Below the pieces are notes generated by a model that saw only the letters and a list, made by a program, of their open reading frames with translations, searched no databases and was not told the origin of the DNA. Source: Allobosea sp. ASV33 (GTDB lineage: Bacteria > Pseudomonadota > Alphaproteobacteria > Rhizobiales > Beijerinckiaceae). Taken from it: a stretch of DNA of 36,145 nucleotides. Shown piece by piece: positions 25,518-33,294 of the stretch (position 1 is the stretch's first letter; every line of letters starts with the position of its first letter). The DNA lies in contig NZ_JAELTI010000055.1 of assembly GCF_016428755.1 (NCBI RefSeq), forward strand, positions 1 to 36,145, read 5' to 3'. The position numbers were made by a program, and so were the translations under genes.

Positions 25518-25605
25518 TAGGCAGGTTCTGCGATCAGGCTAGAAAGCTTGGGGCGGGGGGCAGGCTGAAGCCCGAGGGTCTCGAAACTCTTTTGGAGGTT
25601 ACCAA

Positions 25606-26991
25606 ATGAAGCTCGTCAAGAGCCTCCTCCTCGGTTCCGCCGCCGGCATCGCCGCGGTCGCCGGGGCTCAGGCCGCCGACCTTCCCTCGCGGAAGGCCGC
25701 TCCGGTCGAATACGTTCGTGTCTGCTCCGCTTTCGGCGCCGGCTTCTTCTACATCCCGGGCACCGACACCTGCCTCCGCGTTGGTGGTCGTGTCCGCGCT
25801 GAGTACATCGTCCAGCAGAAGTTCAACGGCGTTGGTCTCGACACGCAGGACCAGTACGGCATGCGCGCTCGCGGTCGTATCTACATCGACGCTCGTAACC
25901 AGACTGCCTATGGCACGCTGCGCACGTTCGTCCGCCTCGACACGACCGTCTCGACCGGCTCGTACAACCAGGGCACCAACGGTAGCGCTCCGGCCTTCAG
26001 CGGCCAGGGTGGCATCACCAACGCGGGCATCCCCGGCGCCAGCGGCACCTCCTCGAACCTCGATCGCGCCTTCGTTCAGTTCGGCCCCCTCACGGCCGGT
26101 CGTTCGCAGTCGTTCTTCGACTTCTATGCTGACGCTCTGAACTACGGCCCGATCCGTGGCTCGGACAACGTCGTCAACCTGCTCGCCTACACCGCGACCT
26201 TCGGCAGCGGCTTCTCGGCGACCCTTGCTCTCGAAGATTCGAACGAGCATCGCGTCGGCAACGTCGTCGTCTCCCCCGGCTCGGCCAGCAACGGTCAGCC
26301 GAACGTCGGCAACTTCATCCAGGGCGGTTCGGACTATCCGGATCTCGTTGGTTCGTTGAACGTTGCTCAGGGCTGGGGCTCCGCTCAGCTGTCGGGCGCC
26401 GTGTTCCAGCGCAAGACCATCGCGAGCACCGGCTTCGGCTCGGGTGACAAGACCGGCTTCGCTCTGCAGGCTGGCGTCAAGATCAACCTGCCCATGCTCG
26501 CCGCTGGCGACGAGCTTTGGCTGCAGGCTGCTTACGCCGAAGGCGGCATCTCCTATCTCGGCTACGGCGGTAACTCGCAGGGCTCGACCTGGAGCGGCAA
26601 CACCAACGTCGGCCGTCTGCTGATCGCGAACTCGGACGCTAACATCGACGTCTTTGGTTCGATGAAGCTGACCAAGGGCTATGCCCTGACCGCCGGCTTC
26701 CTGCACTACTGGACCCCCACGATCCGTCAGGCCGTGTATGGTTCGTACTCGAAGCTCGACTACTCGAACAACATCGGCGCTCTGGGCAATGTCGGCCTGG
26801 ATCCGGAAGAGTGGCGCGTCGGTTCGAACCTGATCTGGTCGCCGGTTGCCGGTCTCGACATCGGCGTCGAGGTCCTCTACGCCAACGCCCGCGTGAAGAG
26901 CTTCGTCCAGGCGGCTGGCCGTCCGGTCGGCGTCCTGACCAAGTCGGACGACTCCTTCCAGGGCCGTCTGCGCGTTCAGCGCGACTTCTGA
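25606..26991 (+). CDS. Major porin (alphaproteobacterial porin_2 family, Omp2b-like)
   Basis: 461-residue outer-membrane beta-barrel forming a diffusion channel for small hydrophilic solutes. The signal peptide is residues 1-24 (KLVKSLLLGSAAGIAAVAGAQA), and the mature start ADLPSRKAAPVEYVRVC is the rhizobial porin pattern. Two conserved Cys (VCSAFGAG and DTCLRVGG) flank the first loop. RVRAEYIVQQ, a mid-barrel segment rich in Gly/Ser, and the C-terminal RLRVQRDF ending in F complete the family picture. Codon use is unlike the neighbours, with many CGT, GGT and GCT where others use CGC, GGC and GCC, as expected for a very highly expressed gene. Start: ATG after TTTTGGAGGTTACCAA, a strong Shine-Dalgarno. 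Single-gene transcript with its own terminator. Confidence 0.95.
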   Translation: MKLVKSLLLGSAAGIAAVAGAQAADLPSRKAAPVEYVRVCSAFGAGFFYIPGTDTCLRVGGRVRAEYIVQQKFNGVGLDTQDQYGMRARGRIYIDARNQTAYGTLRTFVRLDTTVSTGSYNQGTNGSAPAFSGQGGITNAGIPGASGTSSNLDRAFVQFGPLTAGRSQSFFDFYADALNYGPIRGSDNVVNLLAYTATFGSGFSATLALEDSNEHRVGNVVVSPGSASNGQPNVGNFIQGGSDYPDLVGSLNVAQGWGSAQLSGAVFQRKTIASTGFGSGDKTGFALQAGVKINLPMLAAGDELWLQAAYAEGGISYLGYGGNSQGSTWSGNTNVGRLLIANSDANIDVFGSMKLTKGYALTAGFLHYWTPTIRQAVYGSYSKLDYSNNIGALGNVGLDPEEWRVGSNLIWSPVAGLDIGVEVLYANARVKSFVQAAGRPVGVLTKSDDSFQGRLRVQRDF

Positions 26992-27013
26992 TCGGTCTCC
27001 GATCTCTAGTCAG

Positions 27014-27045
27014 GAAGCCCCGGGGCAACCCGGGGCTTCTTTTTT
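27014..27045 (+). terminator. Strong intrinsic terminator of the porin gene
   Basis: GAAGCCCCGGG and CCCGGGGCTTC form a perfect 11-bp stem closed by a GCAA tetraloop (a stable GNRA type) and followed at once by six T. It begins 22 nt after the porin stop codon. This is the clearest terminator in the window. Confidence 0.93.
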
Positions 27046-27258
27046 ATGTGGGTTGCTTCGGCTTCCCTGTTGACGGGGACCCTGCGCCCGGCCTGATCTG
27101 GCAAGGGCGTTCCGGCTGCGATCCCGCCAGGGAAGGGCGCCGAGCGTTCGTTGAAACGATATCTGCGGATCGCTCAACAAGCCTTTGAAAAACGAGGGCG
27201 CTTCCGATCATGAGGTACCGCGCCGGGCCTTCGGGCAGGTGCGGGCAGGGGGCGGTGC

Positions 27259-29610
27259 ATGTCTCAACCGGCGCGTTGGCTCTGGGGGCTGATCCCACTG
27301 GGCTTGTTGTGGGGAGCCGGCAATCTGGCGCTCGACGCGGCCATCGAGCGTGATGTCGGCCTGCGCGCGGAGCAGGCCGTAGCGGCCGCCGCCGGCACGA
27401 CGCCGGGTGCCCGCCCGGTCGTGGCCCAGGTCGATGGGCGCGACGTCACCATCGGCGGCGAGGTCTTGTCCTCCGATGGCGCGAACAAGGCGATGGCCCG
27501 GCTGCATGGCGAATTCGGCGTGCGCCGGACGCTCGGCGGCTTGTCGCAGGTCGTTGCCCAGAAACCCTATTCCTGGTTCGCCAGCCGCCAGCCGGACAGC
27601 GTCACGCTGGGTGGCTTCGTACCGGATCTCGACACGGCCGCGGCCAATGCGGCGGTCGCTTCGGCGGCCTTGCCCGGGCTGCGGATCGACGATCGGCAGA
27701 CCGTCGCCTTCGGCGCGCCGGAGGGCTTCGCCGCGATGGCCGTGGCGATGCTGGCCGAATTGCCGAAACTGGCCGTGGGACGGGTCACCCTCGACGATGG
27801 CCGGTTCTGCATCGAGGGCAAGGCAGCGACCCCGGATTCGTTCCTCGCCCTCGAAGCGGCGATGGCACGGGCGCAGCGGCCGGGCTTCCGCGCCGTCGGC
27901 TGTGATCTCGAACCGCCGACACAGACGCCCTATCGCTGGAGCATGGAACATGATCCCGCCGCGGGCCTGACGATGCGCGGCTTCTATCCCGACCAGGAAA
28001 CGCGCGGCCAGATCCTGGCTGCGGCGCGGCAGGCTTTCGGGGCAGGCGCTGCATCCCTTCGCGACGAGATGAAGCCGGCGCTCGGCGCGCCTTCCGCCTT
28101 CCTCGCGAAGGTGACGCGCGCCATCGGCGATCTCGCACGGCTGCGCCAGGGCAAGGCCGAGATCGACGGCGAGAATTACGCCCTGGCGGGCAAGGGGCCC
28201 GAGACTTACGAGGCCTGCCAGGCCTTGCGCCTGCAGATCGCCCAGCTCGATGGCCCGGATTCGGTGGCCCAGGCCACGATCGAATGCCCACCGGCGCCCC
28301 CGCCGCCGGTGCCGGTCGTCGTCCCCTTGCCGGAAATGCCGGGCTTGATCTTGCATGACGTGCTGCCCGCTGCGCCGAAGCCGGAAGGCTCACCACCCTC
28401 TTCGGCCGCGGGCTCGGCAACGCCGCAAGGTCCCGGCTCCGCTGCGCCGGCGGGTGCCCCCGTGGCGGCGGCGCGCACGGTCGCGCCTGTGCCGCTGGAA
28501 TGGAGCGCTACGCGGACCGAAAGCGACCTGCGCTTGAGCGGCAAGCTGCCGGATGAGGCGGCCCGCGCGGGCATTATTGCGGCAGCGCGCGGGCTCTTCG
28601 GCGAAACGGCCCTGGACGATCGCATGATCGTCGAGCCGGCGTTGCGTTCGGATCTCGACTTGCGGGCCTCGGCCGCCTTTGCACTCGAAGCCCTGTCCAA
28701 GCTCAAGACCGGCTCCGTGGGCATCCGCGACAAGGCTTTCACCATCGCCGGAGAGATTGCCGATGCGGCAAGCCAGTCGGCGTTGCGCGAGCTTCTCGCT
28801 CGCAATGCCCCCACCGGCCTTGCGCTGGCAAGCCTGCCGGAGAGCGTAGTCGTGCGGCCTTACGGCCTGTCGCTATCTGCCGACCGAACCGGCCTGCGTC
28901 TCTCCGGCTACCTGCCCGACCAGGCGGCGCAAGGAGCGTTGCGTACGCTCGTGGCGGATTCGCCGCTGAAGGACCGCTTCGAGGATGCGACGACGCTCGT
29001 CCCGGGAGCTCCGGCGGGCTTCGCCGATGCGGCCCGCGCCGTGCTCACCGACCTGCTGCGCCTCGATCTCGGTTCGGCAGCGATCGTGGACGACCGCGTG
29101 ACATTGCGTGGCCTGACCTGCCGCGACCTGATCAAGAGCGAGATCGAGACCAGCGCCGCCACGGGCCTGCCGCAGGGATTCAAGGCCGATGCGGTGGTGG
29201 AGTTGCGCCAGACCGGCTGCGTGGTCGACCCGCCGGCGAGCTGCCAGAACGATCTCGACGGACTGACCAAGCGCAACACCGTCCTGTTCGGTCAGGGAAC
29301 CTCGGTCGTCGAGCTGGACGCCACGACCGACCGCGTCATCGGCGAAGCTGCTGCGATCCTGAAGAAGTGCCCGGGCTCGCCGGTCGTGATCGAGGGACAT
29401 GCCAATCGCGATGGCGAGCGCCGCGGCTTCGACAATATGGGTTTGTCGCTGCGCCGGGCCTTGCGCGTGCGCGACGAGCTGGCGCGGCGCGGCATCGATC
29501 CCGGCAAGCTGGCCGTCAAGGGCTATGGCAGCACCCGTCCGCTCGTCCCGCACGAAGCGGCTGAGGCCCGGGCGATGAACCGCCGTGTCCAATTCACCGT
29601 GGCGAAATAG
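27259..29610 (+). CDS. OmpA-family envelope protein with four BON-like repeats
   Basis: 783 residues. The N-terminus has one hydrophobic helix (about 8-28) without a clear cleavage site, so it is probably an inner-membrane anchor with the rest in the periplasm. A short BON-like segment (DGRDVTIGGEV) precedes four repeats of about 120 residues that start with P-[YL]-x-W or a variant: residues 103, 224, 412 and 534. Each carries L-x-G-x-[LVY]-P-D early and an L-x-x-G...D...G segment later. A Pro/Ala-rich linker (about 344-411) separates repeats 2 and 3. The OmpA domain is at about 655-783, with NMGLSLRRALRVRDEL matching the peptidoglycan-binding helix; the Asp expected in GHTD is Asn (EGHANRDG). 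The layout recalls mycobacterial ArfA/OmpATb, but with more repeats. First gene of an operon with the HhH protein (9-nt gap). Biological role unknown. Confidence 0.8.
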   Translation: MSQPARWLWGLIPLGLLWGAGNLALDAAIERDVGLRAEQAVAAAAGTTPGARPVVAQVDGRDVTIGGEVLSSDGANKAMARLHGEFGVRRTLGGLSQVVAQKPYSWFASRQPDSVTLGGFVPDLDTAAANAAVASAALPGLRIDDRQTVAFGAPEGFAAMAVAMLAELPKLAVGRVTLDDGRFCIEGKAATPDSFLALEAAMARAQRPGFRAVGCDLEPPTQTPYRWSMEHDPAAGLTMRGFYPDQETRGQILAAARQAFGAGAASLRDEMKPALGAPSAFLAKVTRAIGDLARLRQGKAEIDGENYALAGKGPETYEACQALRLQIAQLDGPDSVAQATIECPPAPPPPVPVVVPLPEMPGLILHDVLPAAPKPEGSPPSSAAGSATPQGPGSAAPAGAPVAAARTVAPVPLEWSATRTESDLRLSGKLPDEAARAGIIAAARGLFGETALDDRMIVEPALRSDLDLRASAAFALEALSKLKTGSVGIRDKAFTIAGEIADAASQSALRELLARNAPTGLALASLPESVVVRPYGLSLSADRTGLRLSGYLPDQAAQGALRTLVADSPLKDRFEDATTLVPGAPAGFADAARAVLTDLLRLDLGSAAIVDDRVTLRGLTCRDLIKSEIETSAATGLPQGFKADAVVELRQTGCVVDPPASCQNDLDGLTKRNTVLFGQGTSVVELDATTDRVIGEAAAILKKCPGSPVVIEGHANRDGERRGFDNMGLSLRRALRVRDELARRGIDPGKLAVKGYGSTRPLVPHEAAEARAMNRRVQFTVAK

Positions 29611-29619
29611 GAGGCTGAC

Positions 29620-30396
29620 ATGCTCTATCTCGCCAGCCAGTTCGTCTGGTTCCTCCTCGCCGCCTTCGGCCTCGGCTTTGCCATGGGCTGGATCAGCCAG
29701 GATGGCGGCAAACCCCGCCTCTGGAGCGGGGCCTGGAGTGTGCTCGCGATGTTCTGGGTCGCGGGCGCCGCCGTGACTTGGTTCCAGCTTCTGAACGGCA
29801 TGCCGGCGACCTGGGTCGAGACAGCCCTGCTGTTCATCGCGGCTTATTGGGCCGGCTGCGTCTGCGCGGGCCTCCTGCGCAGGCCGGCCGCACGGGAGGT
29901 CGCGCAGGCCGGTGCGGCTGCCGCGGCCGAGCCTGTGCCGGCTGCCGCCAAGGCATCTTCTCCGGCTGTGCCGCCGGTGAAACCGCAACCGCAGCTTCCG
30001 CCCGTCGAGAACGAGGCGGAGCTGCCCGGCCAGCGCCCACCCGGGTTGGTCGCAGCCCGCGACGACAAGGCCGACGACCTGAAGCTGATCAAGGGCATCG
30101 GTCGACAGAACGAAGGCCGGCTGCACGGCCTCGGCATCTGGCATTTCGAGCAGATCGCCGGCTGGACGGTCGAAAACGTCGAATGGGTCGGCGGCTATCT
30201 CGCCTTTCCCGGCCGGATCGAGCGCGAGGACTGGGTCGGTCAGGCCAAGCTTCTGGCGGCTGGGACAGAGACAGAGTTCGCCAGGCGGGCCAAGGCCGGC
30301 GAGGTCGAGACTTCGCGCGACGACGGCACGGCGGGGCAGAGGAACGTCGCGGAGATCGCAGCGGGCACGGCCGAAGCCAAGCGCCCGAAATCCTGA
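29620..30396 (+). CDS. Membrane protein with a cytoplasmic helix-hairpin-helix domain
   Basis: 258 residues. Three membrane helices lie at about 4-24, 36-56 and 66-86. Basic residues in loop 1 (GGKPRLW) and after helix 3 (LLRRPAAR), with an uncharged loop 2, put the C-terminus in the cytoplasm. A Pro/Ala/Lys linker (87-148) leads to a domain at about 152-214: DDLKLIKGIGRQNEGRLHGLG, then HFEQIAGWT, GRIEREDWVGQAKLLA. The LIKGIG...LHGLGI pattern is a helix-hairpin-helix. The same extended motif, from memory, occurs as a C-terminal extension on NuoE-like and other proteins in rhizobia. HhH domains often bind DNA without sequence preference, but this subtype has no proven ligand. Shine-Dalgarno GGAGG lies before ATG. 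It is coupled to the OmpA-repeat gene, which suggests a joint envelope role. Confidence 0.72.
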   Translation: MLYLASQFVWFLLAAFGLGFAMGWISQDGGKPRLWSGAWSVLAMFWVAGAAVTWFQLLNGMPATWVETALLFIAAYWAGCVCAGLLRRPAAREVAQAGAAAAAEPVPAAAKASSPAVPPVKPQPQLPPVENEAELPGQRPPGLVAARDDKADDLKLIKGIGRQNEGRLHGLGIWHFEQIAGWTVENVEWVGGYLAFPGRIEREDWVGQAKLLAAGTETEFARRAKAGEVETSRDDGTAGQRNVAEIAAGTAEAKRPKS

Positions 30397-30428
30397 CTAG
30401 ATCCTGCTGATTTTACGCGGAACCACGT

Positions 30429-30524
30429 CGTCATCCCGGGCCTGCCCCGGGGTCCATCGGAGGACTCCGGAGCGCTACGATGGATCCCGGATCGACGCGG
30501 CTTCGCCGCTTGTCCGGGATGACG
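30429..30524. repeat. Composite palindromic repeat, copy 3
   Basis: 96-bp element between the convergent HhH gene and alpha/beta hydrolase gene. Outer arms are CGTCATCCCGG / CCGGGATGACG; the inner pair is GGTCCATCG / CGATGGATCC. The right arm GATCGACGCGGCTTCGCCGCTTGTCC is type B, as in copy 1; the left arm is short (GCCTGCCCC). Lying between converging genes, it could serve as a bidirectional 3' hairpin. Confidence 0.82.
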
Positions 30525-30558
30525 CCGTGCTGCCGTGAAAACGAAGCACGCTCTAGGA

Positions 30559-31452
30559 TCAGGCTGCGCGGCGTTCCGACCGGGCGATCAGCTTGGCAAT
30601 GCGCCGGAACATGTCCTTGCTGCCGAGCAGTGGGGCATGGCCCTGGCCGGGCGCGGTGTAGATATCGCAATCGGGATGGCGCTGCGCCATCTCCTCCAGG
30701 GTCTTCTCCGCCAGGAGGTCGGAATTGGCGCCGCGGATCGCCAGCATTGGCACGGTCTTGAGCGCGTCGAAATAGACCCATAGGACCGGCAGCGGCGCCT
30801 CGAGATCGAGCTCCTCCAGCCCCTTCATCAGCTTGACGTCGTAATCGGGCCGGAGTGCGCCGTCGCGGTCGGTCCAGGTGCGGCGCGCCATCATCTCCCA
30901 TTCCGCCTCGCCCAGCGCCGGGAACTGCTGGTCGGAAAGCCGCTTCAGGATCTCGGCTCCCTCCTGGAAGCTGCGCGGTACCGGCAGCTTGCCGACATAG
31001 CCGCGGATCCGCAGCAGGCCGCGCGCATCGATCACCGGGCCGACATCGTTGAAGACGACGCCGCGGATCAGGGCGGGCCGCGCCGCCGCCAGCGCCATGG
31101 TGAGGAGGCCACCGCGCGAGGTGCCGACGAAGACGGCCTGCTCGATTCCGGCCGCGACCAGCACCTGGGCGAGGTCGTCGAGCTCGATGCGGATATCGTA
31201 GTTCTTCCAGTTGCTGTCGTATTCGGACAGGCCCCGGCCGCGATAATCGAGCGCCAGCACGCGGCGCGGCTTGGCTTCGTCCTGCGACAGGGCAAGTGCC
31301 AGCTCGTGGAAATCGGCGGCGGTGCGGGCGAGGCCCGGCAGGCAGATGACGGGCAGTGCGGTCGCCGCGAGCGGCCCGTAGTCGCGGAAATGCAGCTTGA
31401 GCCCGTCGCTGGCGCTGACGAAGCGGGAGATGAAACCGGTTTCGGGCGTCAT
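30559..31452 (-). CDS. Alpha/beta-fold hydrolase
   Basis: 297-residue serine hydrolase. The oxyanion region is ICLPGLARTAADFHELA, DYRGRGLSEYD follows, the nucleophile elbow is GTSRGG (Ser in G-x-S-x-G), a later Asp is in RGANSDLLAEKT, and the catalytic His is in PGQGHAPLL. Such enzymes cleave esters, lactones, amides or C-C bonds, and the sequence does not tell which. No signal peptide, so cytoplasmic. Start: ATG at 31450-31452, weak Shine-Dalgarno; a GTG at 31489-31491 is an alternative that would add 13 residues. It is the last gene of the amidohydrolase-MFS-MarR group, 79 nt after the MarR gene. Confidence 0.84.
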   Translation of the reverse strand: MTPETGFISRFVSASDGLKLHFRDYGPLAATALPVICLPGLARTAADFHELALALSQDEAKPRRVLALDYRGRGLSEYDSNWKNYDIRIELDDLAQVLVAAGIEQAVFVGTSRGGLLTMALAAARPALIRGVVFNDVGPVIDARGLLRIRGYVGKLPVPRSFQEGAEILKRLSDQQFPALGEAEWEMMARRTWTDRDGALRPDYDVKLMKGLEELDLEAPLPVLWVYFDALKTVPMLAIRGANSDLLAEKTLEEMAQRHPDCDIYTAPGQGHAPLLGSKDMFRRIAKLIARSERRAA

Positions 31453-31531
31453 GAGGGACTCAAAAAGGCTGCGCAGGCGGCGGGAGCGCACCTAACCATG
31501 GCAACGCAGCCCGCGAAAGCCGGCTTGCAGT

Positions 31532-31957
31532 TCAGGAGGCGCCCCAGCGCCGCAGCTTGTCGATGCAGCGGTTGAACTGGGCGAGCTCCTCCGGCGTCAG
31601 CACGGAAAGGAAATCGCGCTCCATCTCCTCGCCCAGCCGGTCCGCGGCCTCGCGGATCGCGTCGCCATCTGCGGTCAGGTGCAGCGCGACGCGCCGTGCG
31701 TCGGCGCTTTCCAGCGCCCGCTGGACGAGGCCCGTATCGACCAGCTTGCGCAAGTGCTTCGAGACCAGCGTCTGCTCGATGAAGGTCGCTTCCGACAGGG
31801 TTCGCGAGGACAGCCCCGGTTGGTCGCCGATGGCGCGCAAGACCCTGAGCTCGCGGATGTTGAGGCCGAGCTGCTCCTTGTAGACCTGCGAGGCCTTCGC
31901 CATCGCGGTCTGGCTCAACTGGTCGAGCCGGAAGGTCAGGAAGGAGTCGCGGGCCAT
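31532..31957 (-). CDS. MarR-family transcriptional regulator
   Basis: 141 residues, a typical MarR length. The winged helix-turn-helix spans about residues 35-100: LNIRELRVLRAIGDQPGLSSRTLSEATFIEQTLVSKHLRKLVDTGLVQRA, then the wing SADARRVALHLTADG. Terminal helices for dimerisation are at each end. MarR proteins usually repress neighbouring genes and release DNA on binding a small aromatic or acidic ligand. Here the likely targets are the adjacent transporter, amidohydrolase and hydrolase genes, but no clear operator palindrome was found. Start: ATG at 31955-31957 with GGGAG upstream. It lies 41 nt after the MFS gene. Confidence 0.9.
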   Translation of the reverse strand: MARDSFLTFRLDQLSQTAMAKASQVYKEQLGLNIRELRVLRAIGDQPGLSSRTLSEATFIEQTLVSKHLRKLVDTGLVQRALESADARRVALHLTADGDAIREAADRLGEEMERDFLSVLTPEELAQFNRCIDKLRRWGAS

Positions 31958-31998
31958 CGGGCTCCCTTGCTTGGCTTTGCAGGTTTTGGCTTTGCGAG

Positions 31999-33294
31999 TC
32001 AGCCCTGCGGGCGCGTCCGGCTCGCCAGCCCGAGCGCGAGCAGCGAAACGGCCGTGCAGGCGAGCAGGTAATAGGACGGCATCATGTCGGAGCCGGTCTT
32101 CGCCACGAGCCAGGTCAGCGTGAAGGGCGCAAGCCCGCCGAACAGCAGCACCACGACATTGTAGGCGATCGACATGCCGGTCGAGCGAACCTGCGTCGGG
32201 AACATGCCGGCGAGCAGGCCCGGCGTTGGTGCCCAGATCGCGGCGATCGAGAGCGCGCAGACCGCCTGCGCGGTCAGCAGCCGCTCGAAGCTCGGCTGCG
32301 CCACGACATAGGCGAGCAGCGGGTAGGAGAGCAGCGCGAAGCTCAGCATGCCCAGGAGCCAGACCCGGAAGGCGTTCCAGCGATCGGCGAGATGGCCCAT
32401 GATCGGCACGAAGATGAAGAGCAGGATGCCGCCGATCAGCGAGCTCAGCATGGCGCTGGTGAAGGGCAGCTTGAGCTGGCGGATCACATAGCCCGGCAGG
32501 AAGATGAACCAGACATAGTTCGAGGCCGTGCCGGGGATCATGATGCCGAAGCAGCGCAGCAGCGCGTTGCGATGCTCGGCGAGCACGGCGCGGAAGGGCG
32601 TATGGCCTTCGCTCTGCCCGCTATCCTTCTCGTATTCCGGCGATTCGTCGACGAAGCGGCGGATGTAGAAGCCGAGCGGCGTGATCAGCGAGCCCAGCAG
32701 GAAGGGAATGCGCCAGCCCCAGTCTTGCAGGTCCTGAGGCGTCAGCAGCGTCGCCAGCGCATAGCCGGAGAAGGCAGCGAGCGCGAGCGCCAGCGCCTGC
32801 GAGCACATCTGGAAGCTGCCGAACATCATCTTGCGGCCGGGCGGGGCGTATTCGACCAGCATGGCGGTGGCCGAGGCGAATTCGGCGCCGACCGAGATGC
32901 CCTGCAGGATGCGGGCGAGGATGACGAGAATCGGCGCGAGGATGCCAATCGTCGCATAGCCCGGCGTCAGGCCGATCAGCACGGTCGAGAATCCCATGAT
33001 CAGGATCATCACCGTCAGGATCGGCTTGCGGCCGAAGCGGTCGGCATAGGTCGAGAGCAGCACGCCGCCGACCGGCCGCACGAGGAAGGAGATCGCGAAG
33101 GTCGCTGCCGTCAAGAGAGTCGAGACCAGCGGATCGGAGGTCGGGAAGAAGACCTGGGCGATGATCGTGGCGAAGAAGCCGTAGACCAGGAAGTCGTACC
33201 ATTCGAGGCCATTGCCGATCACCGAGGAGATCACGGCGCGGCGGATCATGGCGGAGGAGCGCGGCTGGGCAGCTGGAATCGCGGCGGCGGTCAT
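31999..33294 (-). CDS. MFS transporter, metabolite:H+ symporter (MHS) type
   Basis: 431 residues, about twelve membrane helices. The N-terminal AVISSVIGNGLEWYDFLVYGFFATIIAQVFFP is characteristic of the MHS family (ProP, KgtP, ShiA, CitA). Loop 2-3 is TYADRFGRKPILTVM, and RILQGISVGAEFASATAMLVEYAPPGRK is the conserved helix 4-5 region. Substrates of the family are organic acids, osmolytes or aromatic acids; the amidohydrolase partner suggests an acylated amino acid or its product. Start: ATG at 33292-33294 overlapping the amidohydrolase stop (ATGA). The longer frame upstream lacks support. Confidence 0.9.
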   Translation of the reverse strand: MTAAAIPAAQPRSSAMIRRAVISSVIGNGLEWYDFLVYGFFATIIAQVFFPTSDPLVSTLLTAATFAISFLVRPVGGVLLSTYADRFGRKPILTVMILIMGFSTVLIGLTPGYATIGILAPILVILARILQGISVGAEFASATAMLVEYAPPGRKMMFGSFQMCSQALALALAAFSGYALATLLTPQDLQDWGWRIPFLLGSLITPLGFYIRRFVDESPEYEKDSGQSEGHTPFRAVLAEHRNALLRCFGIMIPGTASNYVWFIFLPGYVIRQLKLPFTSAMLSSLIGGILLFIFVPIMGHLADRWNAFRVWLLGMLSFALLSYPLLAYVVAQPSFERLLTAQAVCALSIAAIWAPTPGLLAGMFPTQVRSTGMSIAYNVVVLLFGGLAPFTLTWLVAKTGSDMMPSYYLLACTAVSLLALGLASRTRPQG

